NCBI GenBank assembly: GCA_964453665.1
Contig: CAYVQT010000001.1
Span: forward strand, 70,054-134,053
Reading direction: 5' to 3'
Length of the DNA stretch: 64,000 bases
Source of the DNA: DAOUTY01 sp964453665
GTDB taxonomy: Bacteria; Chloroflexota; Dehalococcoidia; SZUA-161
Shown: in pieces, positions 6,852-15,252 of the stretch
Layout: each line of letters begins with the position of its first letter
Position numbering within the stretch: position 1 is the first letter of the stretch
Notes under the pieces: model-generated
Told to the model about the DNA's origin: nothing
The model's input: only the letters and a program-made list of their open reading frames with translations
Database searches by the model: none
Made by a program: the position numbers and the translations under genes

Positions 6852-8756
6852 TTATAGCCCGAGCCAGCCGATATTGTTCCAGCCTGCGGTTAGCGAGTAG
6901 CTGTGACCGCCATAGATCAGATCGCAATCCTCGGTGACTTTGATCCAGTAACCCGTGCCTGAGCTAAGGCCGTCCAGATCGCTGCCCGCTACATCAGCCG
7001 GGTCGTAGAAGAGCCAGTCACCACCAGCGTAGTCCCAAACAATGACCAGCTTGTCCATTATGCCCGCAAGGGCAGTCTCGACCGTCTCAGGGGCCTGTTT
7101 GACAATGAAGAACGTTGTTGCACTAGCCCCAACGCCATCCTTTGCCTGTACCACCTGAGAACCCGGTGCCACGCCAGGAATGGTTGTGCTGAACGTGAAG
7201 GCACCAAGTACACTGGTCAACGGAGTGGTCGGGAATTGGTACGCGCCGACTGTAACAGTGATTCCACTATAACCCTGGAATCCTGTGCCCGTTATCGTTA
7301 CCGCTGTGCCTTGCTGCCCCTCCGTCGGCGTTATGGCTATGGAAGCACCGGGAACTGTGAATGTCGCTGTAGCAGCGACGTTCCCCAAGGCACTGTCGTC
7401 TGCGTTGACTGCATTTGCACCAGTTACCGCAGTAGCGGGAACCTGCAATGCAGCTGCGATGTTGCCGTTGGCATCGGCATACACCGGCCACGGCTCACCG
7501 GCGAAGGTGACTGTTACAGGCTTGTTGGGAACCCATCCGGCACCCGTTACTGTAACCGATGAACCCTTCGGCCCGGTGGTCGGGCTTACATTCAGGGTCG
7601 GCCTGACCACGGTGAATACGCCAACGGCTGTCAGTCCCATTTCGTCCGTGGCGGTTACCACATTAGCTCCGTACGTGAGCCCCGGCAGGACATCCAGAGT
7701 CGTAGGCGCTATCATACCTCCAGTATCTATATCGATCTTAGCGGTATTCCAAGCATTTCCGCCGATCTGCAACGCCCCTACAAGAATCTCGTGGTCCGGA
7801 GTCATATTGGAGCCAGTTATCATTACCCTGGTCCCCATAGGACCGCTATCTGGAGTTACCGTCAGCGGCCGACTGGTTACTGTGTAGTTCGCTATGGCCG
7901 TATTAGCGTGCTGATCTTCAGCCTTGACCTCGGTCACGCCGGCCCCCGCTGAGGCGGGAGCAACCAGGTTGGCGGGGCCTATCTTCCCATCAGAGGTTGC
8001 CGTAAGCGTGTACGGCACAGCCGTGGTATCCAGCCACGGCACTCCAGCGAAGTACATGCTCACTGTATCGTCGCCCTCAAAGCCGGAGCCGCTCACCGAC
8101 ACAATAGAACCACCCAGCCCGGTGGCCGGGTTAAGGACCAGAGTCGGCGTAACAGTGAACGTCGCCTTGGTGTCATTATTGGTGCTGTATCCAGCCAAAT
8201 CCTGGCCGGTTACATCCTGGGCACCGGCATCCAGTGTCGGAACCGCGCCCGTAACTGTGACAGCGCCAGTGCTGTCACTGAGCGCAGAGCCCAGGGCCTT
8301 GCCACCAACAGATACACTAACGGTATAACCGGCTGCAAATCCGCTGCCTGTTACCGTGACGGCCGTCCCCACCGGTCCCTTTATCGGCGATACGGTGACC
8401 TTCGGGATAACCGTGAAGTACTCATTGACAGAGTTCACGCCGTCAGTAATTGTAACCAGGTGTGTACCTGCCGTAGCGGTGGGAACCAGCATGGCGAAGT
8501 TAGCAGCGCCAGCAACCGTGGTCTCCACCACTGCCGGTGCTGTGGTTGCCGTCGCACCATCAAATTTCGCAGTCAGAATGCTCTCGCCAGCAAAACCGCT
8601 TGCGGCGACATTGACAGACTGGCCCACTGGCCCCTGTGTAGGCGTTAGCACGGCTGCCTGTGCATAAACCGGTGCTATGGCTAACACTCCCGTTAAAGTG
8701 ACCACCATCGCCAGCACCACCAGCACCCGTACAATACTAGGGTATTTCTTCCTCAT
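6852..8756 (-). CDS. secreted surface protein with six IPT/TIG-like repeats
   Basis: A 634-residue exported protein. The signal peptide spans about 1-32 (ends YAQA). Six Ig-like IPT/TIG modules of 80-90 residues follow, starting near residues 37, 122, 208, 299, 388 and 473. Each opens with a variant of TPxxGPxGTxVTVTGSGF, for example SPIKGPVGTAVTVTGSGF. The last 75 residues form a different domain rich in Trp, Tyr and Gly (VWDYAGGDWLFYDP, GTGYWIKV, GWNNIGWLG). I believe this resembles a C-terminal module seen on surface proteins of related Chloroflexota, but cannot name it. There is no cell-wall sorting motif. AAGGAGAG precedes the ATG, which overlaps the stop of an upstream 26-codon ORF. Confidence 0.88.
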   Translation of the reverse strand: MRKKYPSIVRVLVVLAMVVTLTGVLAIAPVYAQAAVLTPTQGPVGQSVNVAASGFAGESILTAKFDGATATTAPAVVETTVAGAANFAMLVPTATAGTHLVTITDGVNSVNEYFTVIPKVTVSPIKGPVGTAVTVTGSGFAAGYTVSVSVGGKALGSALSDSTGAVTVTGAVPTLDAGAQDVTGQDLAGYSTNNDTKATFTVTPTLVLNPATGLGGSIVSVSGSGFEGDDTVSMYFAGVPWLDTTAVPYTLTATSDGKIGPANLVAPASAGAGVTEVKAEDQHANTAIANYTVTSRPLTVTPDSGPMGTRVMITGSNMTPDHEILVGALQIGGNAWNTAKIDIDTGGMIAPTTLDVLPGLTYGANVVTATDEMGLTAVGVFTVVRPTLNVSPTTGPKGSSVTVTGAGWVPNKPVTVTFAGEPWPVYADANGNIAAALQVPATAVTGANAVNADDSALGNVAATATFTVPGASIAITPTEGQQGTAVTITGTGFQGYSGITVTVGAYQFPTTPLTSVLGAFTFSTTIPGVAPGSQVVQAKDGVGASATTFFIVKQAPETVETALAGIMDKLVIVWDYAGGDWLFYDPADVAGSDLDGLSSGTGYWIKVTEDCDLIYGGHSYSLTAGWNNIGWLGL

Positions 8757-8833
8757 CTACTCTCTCCTTTCTCGGGCGAATTATCATATTGCCCTAAATA
8801 ACCAACTGCTAATTCCTTCATTAGCGTCATCAT
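8753..8833 (-). CDS. 26-codon leader ORF coupled to the IPT surface protein
   Basis: Starting at ATG 8833, 9 nt after a strong GGAGGTGG site (8850-8843), this ORF encodes MMTLMKELAVGYLGQYDNSP plus six residues. It ends in TGA overlapping the ATG of the surface-protein gene (ATGA). Position, Shine-Dalgarno strength and overlap suggest a translated leader that couples translation to the downstream gene. The peptide resembles nothing I know. Confidence 0.5.
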   Translation of the reverse strand: MMTLMKELAVGYLGQYDNSPEKGESR

Positions 8834-8891
8834 TCCATATAACCACCTCCTTAGATAAGGCATATTTCCCCAAAACTAGGCACGTCAGGTT

Positions 8892-8921
8892 ATTGTAAGC
8901 ACCTTTCATCCCGCTTGTCAA
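8892..8921 (-). promoter_or_regulatory. promoter of the surface-protein operon
   Basis: On the minus strand there is TTGACA (8921-8916), an 18-bp spacer and TACAAT (8897-8892). The expected transcript has a leader of about 130 nt that holds the 26-codon ORF. Confidence 0.78.
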
Positions 8922-9060
8922 GCCTTTTCCACGGAAAAATAACCAAAGTACCCCATTAGTTAAGGTACCTGTAATAAAAATATAATTTTTAGGAACCCAA
9001 ACAGATGAACGGGCATCTTCTCTGGCAAATGCGCCCCTGCGCAAGCCTATCCTTCTACAT

Positions 9061-9152
9061 GGACTAACGGACTATTATGCACCTTGATGCTAACCTGACT
9101 AGTCCGCTTATTTAGTCCGCTAAGTCCTTTTTCGCTTTGCCAGAAGCGGACT
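9061..9152. repeat. cluster of AGTCCGC / GCGGACT short repeats
   Basis: AGTCCGC occurs at 9101-9107 and 9114-9120, with AAGTCC at 9122-9127. Complementary copies are GGACTA at 9061-9066, CGGACTA at 9069-9075 and AGCGGACT at 9145-9152. The opposed copies can fold into alternative stem-loops or could be tandem regulator sites. The rest of 8922-9270 shows no gene I would support. Confidence 0.5.
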
Positions 9153-9270
9153 GTAAAGCTTTTACCACTTTTTCTCTGGTTTGTCAACCCCCTTAACAAC
9201 TTTCTGTCAATTTCTTCACCATAACAACTCCGTGGCCTCAGGCTCAGGCATCGAAAAAACCGGGGGTCGA

Positions 9271-9299
9271 TTGCGCCCTCCCCCTTGATATGGTATAAT
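9271..9299 (+). promoter_or_regulatory. promoter of folD-fhs operon
   Basis: TTGCGC (9271-9276), a 17-bp spacer and a perfect TATAAT (9294-9299). Transcription would begin near 9306 and give a leader of about 255 nt before folD. Confidence 0.72.
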
Positions 9300-9305
9300 G
9301 GCGCC

Positions 9306-9560
9306 CGAACGGCCTGGAGGACAAATTGCAGGTAACGCTTACCGGTCTCACCTCCTATTTAGAACCAAACGTCCCCGCCGAAATTAGATTTCTCACTCCA
9401 TTATTAGAAGCAGCAGCGTCAGATCAGAAGGCGCCCCCAAGAGCACCGGAGGATAGCCAGTCCCATTCTACCCATATACTCTCGACATGTCATCAACAAA
9501 AATTTGCGCAGGTCAAACTATAAACTCAGCATAAAACTTCACCAGAAGGAGGCAACAGTA
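9306..9560 (+). other. folD leader with possible TTG-started 65-codon ORF and SD-masking fold
   Basis: The leader begins with GGAGG (9316-9320) placed 5 nt before a TTG at 9326, which opens a 65-codon frame ending at 9523 with no recognisable family. The same GGAGG can pair with CCTCC at 9351-9355, enclosing an inner GGTAA-CGC-TTACC hairpin (9331-9343). It could be a structured regulatory leader or a small gene. I could not match it to the tetrahydrofolate riboswitch consensus. Confidence 0.35.
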
Positions 9561-10466
9561 ATGACCGCAAAGATAATCTCAGGAACAGAGGTGGCGAAGG
9601 AGATTCGGGCCGAGTTGAAGGAAAAGGTGGCTAAATTGAAGGCGGCCGGCACAACACCGGGACTTGTCATGATCCGCGTTGGTGAAGACCCCGCTTCCGT
9701 TTCCTATGTCACGGGCAAAGAACAGGCATGCGAGGATATCGGCATATGGTCCCAAACCTACGTGCTGCCTGAGACTGCCTCCGAGGCCGATTTACTGGCC
9801 AAGGTGGAGGAGATGAACAAAGCGGAGCACGTCGATGGCATCCTGGTTCAGCTCCCGCTTCCCAAGCATATAGATGCAGACAAGGTACTGAATCTCATCG
9901 ACCCTGCCAAAGATGTCGACGGGTTCCATCCCGTTAATGTGGGCAAGATGCTCATCGGTGACCCATATTTCATGCCCTGCACCCCTCACGGCGCTGTAGA
10001 GCTTATGGTCCGCAGCGGCAACAGCCCCGAGGGTAAGCACGTGGTAATCTGCGGTCGGAGCAACATCGTAGGCAAGCCCCTTATGGCGATGCTGGTGCAG
10101 AAGAAAGAACATGCCAACGCCACGGTTTCAGTTGTCCACACCGGAACGAAAAATATGGCTGAAATCACTCTTCAGGCGGATATCCTGGTCGCCGCTATGG
10201 GGTCTGCCGAGGTTATCAAAGCGGATATGGTCAAAGACGGCGCAGTGGTAATCGATGTAGGGGTTAACAGGGTCGGCATGAAGCCCAGTAAGAAAGATCC
10301 CAGCAAGATGGTGGCCGACCTTAGAGGAGATGTCGATTTCGAGGCCGTCAAGGAAAAGGCAAGCGCCATAACACCGGTCCCGGGTGGTGTGGGACCGATG
10401 ACAATAACAATGCTAATGGTCAATACCGTGGTGGCTGCCGAGCGGCGTGCCGCTCGCTCCAAATAG
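9561..10466 (+). CDS. folD: methylenetetrahydrofolate dehydrogenase / methenyl-THF cyclohydrolase
   Basis: FolD interconverts 5,10-methylene-, methenyl- and 10-formyl-tetrahydrofolate with NAD(P), a cytosolic C1 step. The 301-residue product shows the catalytic Tyr49-x3-Lys53 in SVSYVTGKEQ, the DVDGFHPVN substrate loop near 118-126, the Rossmann motif CGRSNIVGKP near 174-183 and the terminal PGGVGPMT signature. ATG at 9561 follows GAAGGAGGC with ideal spacing; an upstream in-frame start at 9504 lacks such a site and would add a non-conserved tail. It is followed by fhs, which together give the formate-activation and methylene steps of the Wood-Ljungdahl methyl branch or of general C1 supply. 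Confidence 0.96.
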   Translation: MTAKIISGTEVAKEIRAELKEKVAKLKAAGTTPGLVMIRVGEDPASVSYVTGKEQACEDIGIWSQTYVLPETASEADLLAKVEEMNKAEHVDGILVQLPLPKHIDADKVLNLIDPAKDVDGFHPVNVGKMLIGDPYFMPCTPHGAVELMVRSGNSPEGKHVVICGRSNIVGKPLMAMLVQKKEHANATVSVVHTGTKNMAEITLQADILVAAMGSAEVIKADMVKDGAVVIDVGVNRVGMKPSKKDPSKMVADLRGDVDFEAVKEKASAITPVPGGVGPMTITMLMVNTVVAAERRAARSK

Positions 10467-10509
10467 AAATGATACCGGGTTCGCCTATACTTTAGCATAC
10501 AATTAACCT

Positions 10510-10546
10510 GCAGTTAGAGGAAAAACAGAAAATATCCTCTAACTGC
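10510..10546. other. 12-bp perfect hairpin between folD and fhs
   Basis: GCAGTTAGAGGA (10510-10521) pairs with TCCTCTAACTGC (10535-10546) around a 13-nt A-rich loop, ending 9 bp before the fhs ribosome site AAAGGAGG. It may set relative expression or stability of the two messages. A terminator role is unlikely because no T-run follows. Confidence 0.65.
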
Positions 10547-10568
10547 TACAAAATAAAGGAGGTCTTCT

Positions 10569-12332
10569 GTGGCATACGACGCTACGAAAATGAAGGACTG
10601 GCAGATTTCAGAGGCTGCCGAAGCCAACATGCCATCCCCCGACGAGTGGCGGGAAAAGCTGGGCCTCGAGAAGGACGAGATGATTCCCCACGGGAGAACG
10701 CCGAGGCTCGATTTCTTGAAGATCATGGACCGCCTCAAGGACAAGCCCGACGGCAAGTATATTGAAGTGACCGCCATCACCCCCACGCCGCTGGGTGAAG
10801 GTAAAAGCACGACTTCAATGGGTCTTATGGAGGGCATGGGCAAGCGGGGTCTTAATGTAGGCGGCTGTCTGCGGCAGCCCTCGGGCGGCCCCACCATGAA
10901 CATCAAGGGGACCGCTGCCGGCGGGGGTAATGCTCTGCTCATTCCCTTGACCGAGTTCTCGATGGGGCTTACGGGCGATATCAACGATATCATGAACGCC
11001 CACAACCTGGCGATGGTGGCCCTCACCTCCAGAATGCAGCACGAGCGCAACTACAACGACGAACAACTGGCCAGGCTCACCAGAATGCCACGCCTGAATA
11101 TCGACCCCACCAGGGTGGAGATGGGCTGGATCATGGACTTCTGCGCCCAGAGCCTGCGCAACATTATCATAGGCATAGGCGGACGCATGGACGGCTTTAT
11201 GATGCAGTCCAAGTTCGGTATCGCCGTGAGCTCCGAGCTTATGGCCATGCTCTCCATCGTCAGAGACCTGGCGGACCTGCGGGAGAGGATGGATAACATC
11301 ACCGTAGCCTTCGATAAATCGGGCAAACCTGTTACTACCGGTGATCTGGGGGTAGGCGGTGCCATGACTGCCTGGATGCGCAACACGATCAATCCCACCC
11401 TGATGTGTTCGGTGGAATACCAGCCCTGCATGGTGCATGCCGGGCCCTTCGCCAATATCGCAGTGGGGCAGTCATCCATTATCGCCGACCGCATTGGATT
11501 AAAGATGTTTGACTACCATGTGACCGAGAGCGGCTTCGCCGCCGACATCGGCTTTGAGAAATTCTGGAACGTCAAGTGCCGCTTGAGCGGCCTCAAGCCG
11601 CACGTCTCTGTACTCACGAGCACCATCCGTGCGCTTAAGATGCACGGCGGTGGGCCCAAAGTAGTAGCCGGAATTCCCCTACCCGACGCCTATGTCAAAG
11701 AGGACCTGGGGCTGCTGGAGAAGGGCTTGGCCAACATGGTGCACCACATCAACACCATCAGAGAATCCGGCATCAATCCCGTGGTGTGCGTCAATTGCTT
11801 TCATACCGACACCAAGGACGAGATCGCCATGGTTAGAAAGGCGGCGGAGGAAGCCGGGGCCCGTTGTGCAGTATCTACGCACTGGGCCGATGGCGGCGAC
11901 GGCGCCCTTGAGCTGGCCGATGTCGTCAAAGAGGCCTGCGAAGAAACCAACGACTTCAAGTTCCTCTATCCCCTGGAGATGAAACTCCGGGAACGGGTCG
12001 AAAAGATCGCCAAGGTGGTCTACGGGGCTAGCAGCGTGAGCTGGACCCCGGATGCCGAGGCTAAGGCCAAGTCTCTTGAGAGCGATCCCAAGTACGATGA
12101 TTACACCACCATGATGGTGAAGACCCACCTCAGCCTCACCCATGATCCAACCTTGAAGGGCGTTCCCAAGGGTTGGACCTTGCCCATCCGCGACGTCCTG
12201 ATCTACTCCGGTGCCAAGTTCCTGTGCCCATGCGCCGGTACCATCAGCCTGATGCCGGGAACCAGTTCCGACCCTGCATTCAGAAAGGTGGATGTGGATG
12301 TTAAAACCGGAAAGGTGAGCGGGCTGTTCTAG
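10569..12332 (+). CDS. fhs: formate-tetrahydrofolate ligase
   Basis: This enzyme joins formate to tetrahydrofolate using ATP to make 10-formyl-THF, the entry step of the methyl branch of the Wood-Ljungdahl pathway. The 587-residue protein (family about 555-560) has the phosphate loop [11 protein letters not shown] at 71-81. It also carries [20 protein letters not shown] near 101-120, [19 protein letters not shown] text near 320 and a C-terminal [11 protein letters not shown] segment. It opens with GTG at 10569, 5 nt after AAAGGAGG. An N-terminal extension of about 30 residues relative to clostridial enzymes is common in related sequences. It lies in the folD operon. Confidence 0.97.
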   Translation: MAYDATKMKDWQISEAAEANMPSPDEWREKLGLEKDEMIPHGRTPRLDFLKIMDRLKDKPDGKYIEVTAITPTPLGEGKSTTSMGLMEGMGKRGLNVGGCLRQPSGGPTMNIKGTAAGGGNALLIPLTEFSMGLTGDINDIMNAHNLAMVALTSRMQHERNYNDEQLARLTRMPRLNIDPTRVEMGWIMDFCAQSLRNIIIGIGGRMDGFMMQSKFGIAVSSELMAMLSIVRDLADLRERMDNITVAFDKSGKPVTTGDLGVGGAMTAWMRNTINPTLMCSVEYQPCMVHAGPFANIAVGQSSIIADRIGLKMFDYHVTESGFAADIGFEKFWNVKCRLSGLKPHVSVLTSTIRALKMHGGGPKVVAGIPLPDAYVKEDLGLLEKGLANMVHHINTIRESGINPVVCVNCFHTDTKDEIAMVRKAAEEAGARCAVSTHWADGGDGALELADVVKEACEETNDFKFLYPLEMKLRERVEKIAKVVYGASSVSWTPDAEAKAKSLESDPKYDDYTTMMVKTHLSLTHDPTLKGVPKGWTLPIRDVLIYSGAKFLCPCAGTISLMPGTSSDPAFRKVDVDVKTGKVSGLF

Positions 12333-12352
12333 ATCAACCCGAGTTACTTTGT

Positions 12353-12395
12353 CGCGGGGTGGGCGACTCCCAAGAGGCCGGTCGCCCACCCCGCG
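12353..12395. terminator. 15-bp GC-rich hairpin after fhs
   Basis: CGCGGGGTGGGCGAC (12353-12367) is matched perfectly by 12381-12395 around a 13-nt loop. It starts 20 bp after the fhs stop. No T-run follows, so it may end the fhs message with help from Rho or act as a 3' stabiliser. Confidence 0.6.
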
Positions 12396-12457
12396 GCGTC
12401 CTGACCTCGCCGTTGACTCCAAATCCGAGCCTCATCTATAATTCAAGGTGAAGTAAG

Positions 12458-14965
12458 ATGCCTACGATTAAGCTAACCATAGATGATATAGAAGTAGAGG
12501 TCGAGGAAGGTAAGACAGTCTTAGAAGCAGCGCAGGGCGCCGGTATCTATATCCCCGCTCTATGCGCCCACCCCGACCTGCCCCCGGCACCGGGACTGAA
12601 AGCTGACAGCGCTATTTACCTCGGGGGCCAACTCCTGGAAAGCTCGGCTTCCGATGCAGAGTATCAGGGCTGTCGCCTTTGCATCGTGGAAGTCGAAGGA
12701 ATGGATGAATCCCCCCTCTCGTGCGCCCTCATCGCCTCCGAGGGAATGATCGTCCACACTAACACTCCCAGCATCCAAGAGCTTCGACGTGAGAACCTGA
12801 AAATTATCCTGGCCAGGCATCCTCATGCCTGCCTGACCTGCAGCCAGAGAGAAGGCTGCAGTCCGTTTGAATCATGTCCCAACAGCATACCGATACTGGA
12901 ACGCTGCTGCTCCAAGCTCGGCTACTGCGAGCTGCAAAAGGTGGCCGAATATATCGGCATCAAGGACGACACCCCTCGCTATACCTACAGAGAACTGCCC
13001 GTTAAAAAGGATGAGCCACTCTTCACCCAGGATTACAACCTCTGTATCGGCTGTACCCGCTGCGTCAGGGTCTGCCGTGACGTGCGCGGAATAGGGGCAC
13101 TGGGGTTCATCAACCGCGACGGTGAGATCATTGCAGGGCCGGTCGCCCCGTCACTGAAAGAGTCTGGGTGCAAGTTCTGCGGCGCTTGTGTAGAGGTCTG
13201 TCCCACCGGCGCCTTGTTCGACCTCGATATCAAGAGGGCAGAGCGCGAGGCTGCGCTTGTTCCCTGCACTCACGCCTGCCCTGCTGGAATAGACGTCCCC
13301 CGTTATGTACGCCTACTGGCCGAAGGCAAGTTCTCCGAAGCCCTGGCCGTAGTTCGGGAGAAGGTGCCTTTTCCCGGGGTGCTTGGCCGCGTCTGCTTTC
13401 ATCCTTGCGAGAGTGTGTGCAGGCGAGGTCAACTTAACGAGCCTATTGCCATAAAGGCGCTCAAGCGCTTCGCAGCGGAACACGGAGGACGACTGTCAGA
13501 CGATACTGACAAAGCAAATCCTACAGGCAAGAAGGTAGCCATCGCAGGGTCCGGCCCGGCAGGACTGACGGCAGGATACTACCTGGCTAAACTCGGGCAC
13601 TCGGTAACCATATTTGAGACCCTGCCTGAGCCCGGCGGCATGCTGCGGGTCGGCATACCCAGATATCGCTTGCCCAGAGATGTGCTTGATAGCGAAATCG
13701 AAGGAATAAAAAGCGTCGGCGTTGAGATAAGGACAAACAGCAGGATCGAGTCCCTCGACAGCCTCTGGGAACAGGGATATGACGCAGCCTTTTTAGCGAC
13801 CGGCGCTCATCAGGGAGCCAGGATGGGAGTCGAGGGTGAGGATAGCCCCGGGGTAATTGAGTGTATATCCTTCCTCAGGGATGTGAATCAGGACAGAGAG
13901 GTCAATCTGGGGAGAAAGGTAGCAGTGGTCGGCGGCGGCAATGCCGCCATCGATGCCGCCCGCACAGCGTTGCGCCTGGGAGCCGAAGAGGTTACCATCC
14001 TATATCGGCGCTCCCGGGAAGAGATGCCTGCCGACCCGGAGGAGGTTGAGGAGGCACTTGAAGAAGGTGCTGATGTGGTTTTCCTCACCGCTCCGAAAAA
14101 AATATCCGGCGCCGATGGCAGGCTGGTAATTGAATGCCTGCGCATGGAGCTGGGTGCGCCCGATGCCAGCGGCCGAAGGCGCCCGGAGCCGATCGAGGGC
14201 AGTGAGTTCGACATGGACTTCGATTCGGTGATATCCGCCATCGGTCAGATTCCACAGCTGCCTGAGAATATGGAACTCGACGTCGTAGCAGGGAATAGAG
14301 TTAAGGTTGACCCCGAAACGCTGGCCACCGGCGTTAAAGGAGTTTACGCTGGCGGTGATGTTGGCACGGGGCCAGCTTCCGTCATCGAGGCTATTGCTGC
14401 CGGAAGGAGAGCAGCGTCTGCTATAGATAAGTACCTGGGGGGTAACGGTGATATCGAGGAGTCGCTGACTGAAACCGCAGCAGCTAATCCCTGGCTTGGC
14501 AGCGACGAGGGATTCTGGGATAGAAATCGCGTCCCGTTGCCCTGCCTGCCAGCGGACAAGCGGACAAGCGACTTCTCCGAGGTAGCTCTCGGTTTCGACG
14601 AACAGATGGCTGTCGAAGAAGCGATGCGCTGCCTGAGATGTGACTTGAGGCTTCAGATATCACCGATAATGCTGCCGCCGGATGAATGGCTCGAGTTCAG
14701 TTCCAATAACGTAAACGCCGCCCCCGAAACAGATGGGGTGTATAGACTATTTGACGAACAAAAGGAGATCATTTTTATTGGAAGCGGCCCCAATATACGC
14801 GAGGGCCTGCAGGAGATACTCGATTCCGGGGATGAATGGGTGGAAAAGGCGCGCTACTTGCATTTTGAGGAAACCATGATGTATACTATGCGGGAGAGCG
14901 AGTTGATGCAGCAATTCCTGCAGGAATACGGCAGGCTTCCTGAAGGCAACGACGAGCTCTTCTAA
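12458..14965 (+). CDS. multi-cluster Fe-S/FAD NAD(P) oxidoreductase (NuoG-N + GltD-like) with GIY-YIG-like C-terminus
   Basis: An 835-residue fusion. Residues 1-100 are a NuoG/HydA-type [2Fe-2S] domain (Cys36, 72, 75, 89, with a long insert before Cys72). A His-Cys3 site follows in HPHACLTC near 121-134, then two [4Fe-4S] motifs (Cys196/199/202/206 and Cys238/241/244/248). Next is a GltD-like half with CTHACPAGID at 270-279, the FAD loop GSGPAG at 364-369 and a second dinucleotide motif GGGNAAIDAART. The last 80 residues read like a GIY-YIG fold: GVY at 760-762, FIG at 773-775, Arg781 and acidic residues near 813-815. The redox part probably passes electrons between NAD(P)H and ferredoxin or an unlinked partner such as formate dehydrogenase; the tail's role is unknown. 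Confidence 0.88.
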   Translation: MPTIKLTIDDIEVEVEEGKTVLEAAQGAGIYIPALCAHPDLPPAPGLKADSAIYLGGQLLESSASDAEYQGCRLCIVEVEGMDESPLSCALIASEGMIVHTNTPSIQELRRENLKIILARHPHACLTCSQREGCSPFESCPNSIPILERCCSKLGYCELQKVAEYIGIKDDTPRYTYRELPVKKDEPLFTQDYNLCIGCTRCVRVCRDVRGIGALGFINRDGEIIAGPVAPSLKESGCKFCGACVEVCPTGALFDLDIKRAEREAALVPCTHACPAGIDVPRYVRLLAEGKFSEALAVVREKVPFPGVLGRVCFHPCESVCRRGQLNEPIAIKALKRFAAEHGGRLSDDTDKANPTGKKVAIAGSGPAGLTAGYYLAKLGHSVTIFETLPEPGGMLRVGIPRYRLPRDVLDSEIEGIKSVGVEIRTNSRIESLDSLWEQGYDAAFLATGAHQGARMGVEGEDSPGVIECISFLRDVNQDREVNLGRKVAVVGGGNAAIDAARTALRLGAEEVTILYRRSREEMPADPEEVEEALEEGADVVFLTAPKKISGADGRLVIECLRMELGAPDASGRRRPEPIEGSEFDMDFDSVISAIGQIPQLPENMELDVVAGNRVKVDPETLATGVKGVYAGGDVGTGPASVIEAIAAGRRAASAIDKYLGGNGDIEESLTETAAANPWLGSDEGFWDRNRVPLPCLPADKRTSDFSEVALGFDEQMAVEEAMRCLRCDLRLQISPIMLPPDEWLEFSSNNVNAAPETDGVYRLFDEQKEIIFIGSGPNIREGLQEILDSGDEWVEKARYLHFEETMMYTMRESELMQQFLQEYGRLPEGNDELF

Positions 14966-14995
14966 AATTGAATAACGTTTAAACCAGTGTTAATT

Positions 14996-15120
14996 GCTTC
15001 CTGGTGATTAGAGCGGGGTGGAACCACCCGTTCCCATCCCGAACACGGAAGTGAAACTCCCCAGCGCAGACGATACTGAGGGGGCAGCCCCTTGTGGAAA
15101 ATATGCCATCGCCAGGAAGC
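14996..15120 (+). rRNA. rrf: 5S ribosomal RNA
   Basis: Recognised from the conserved core (CCCATCCCGAACACGGAAGT, with the GCGGGGTGG arm before it) and the closing helix GCTTCCTGGTG / CGCCAGGAAGC that brackets about 120 nt. Exact ends are uncertain by a few bases. No 16S, 23S or tRNA gene lies nearby, so this copy is unlinked from any rRNA operon within the window. Confidence 0.93.
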
Positions 15121-15122
15121 AA

Positions 15123-15167
15123 AAAATAGCCCAAATTTCGATAGCTTTAGTAAATTTGGGCTATTTT
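15123..15167 (+). terminator. terminator after 5S rRNA
   Basis: AAAATAGCCCAAATTT (15123-15138) pairs perfectly with 15152-15167 around a 13-nt loop. The right arm ends in TTTT, as expected of an intrinsic terminator, and it starts directly after the 5S closing helix. Confidence 0.85.
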
Positions 15168-15252
15168 ATCACAGGTCCAAGTGTGTTAAAATAAAGGAGA
15201 AATCAGTACCAGTAATAACAATGTGGTTGTATAGTCGCCGTTAGGTGCGGTT

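Noticed and set aside
7285..8328. Plus-strand frames of 100-200 codons opposite the IPT-repeat gene
   Set aside because: They mirror the repeat-coded protein and have no signals of their own.
8784..9044. 86-codon minus-strand frame upstream of the IPT surface-protein gene
   Set aside because: It runs across the promoter at 8892-8921 and has no ribosome site at its start; the 26-codon leader explains the strong Shine-Dalgarno better.
9306..9560. Tetrahydrofolate riboswitch before folD
   Set aside because: The leader is structured, but I could not match the conserved bases of either known THF riboswitch class.
12353..12395. Classic T-tailed terminator after fhs
   Set aside because: The stem is strong but no T-run follows, so I list it only as a probable hairpin terminator with moderate confidence.
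10815..12422. Long minus-strand frames opposite fhs
   Set aside because: They are antisense shadows of a GC-rich conserved gene with no domain resemblance.
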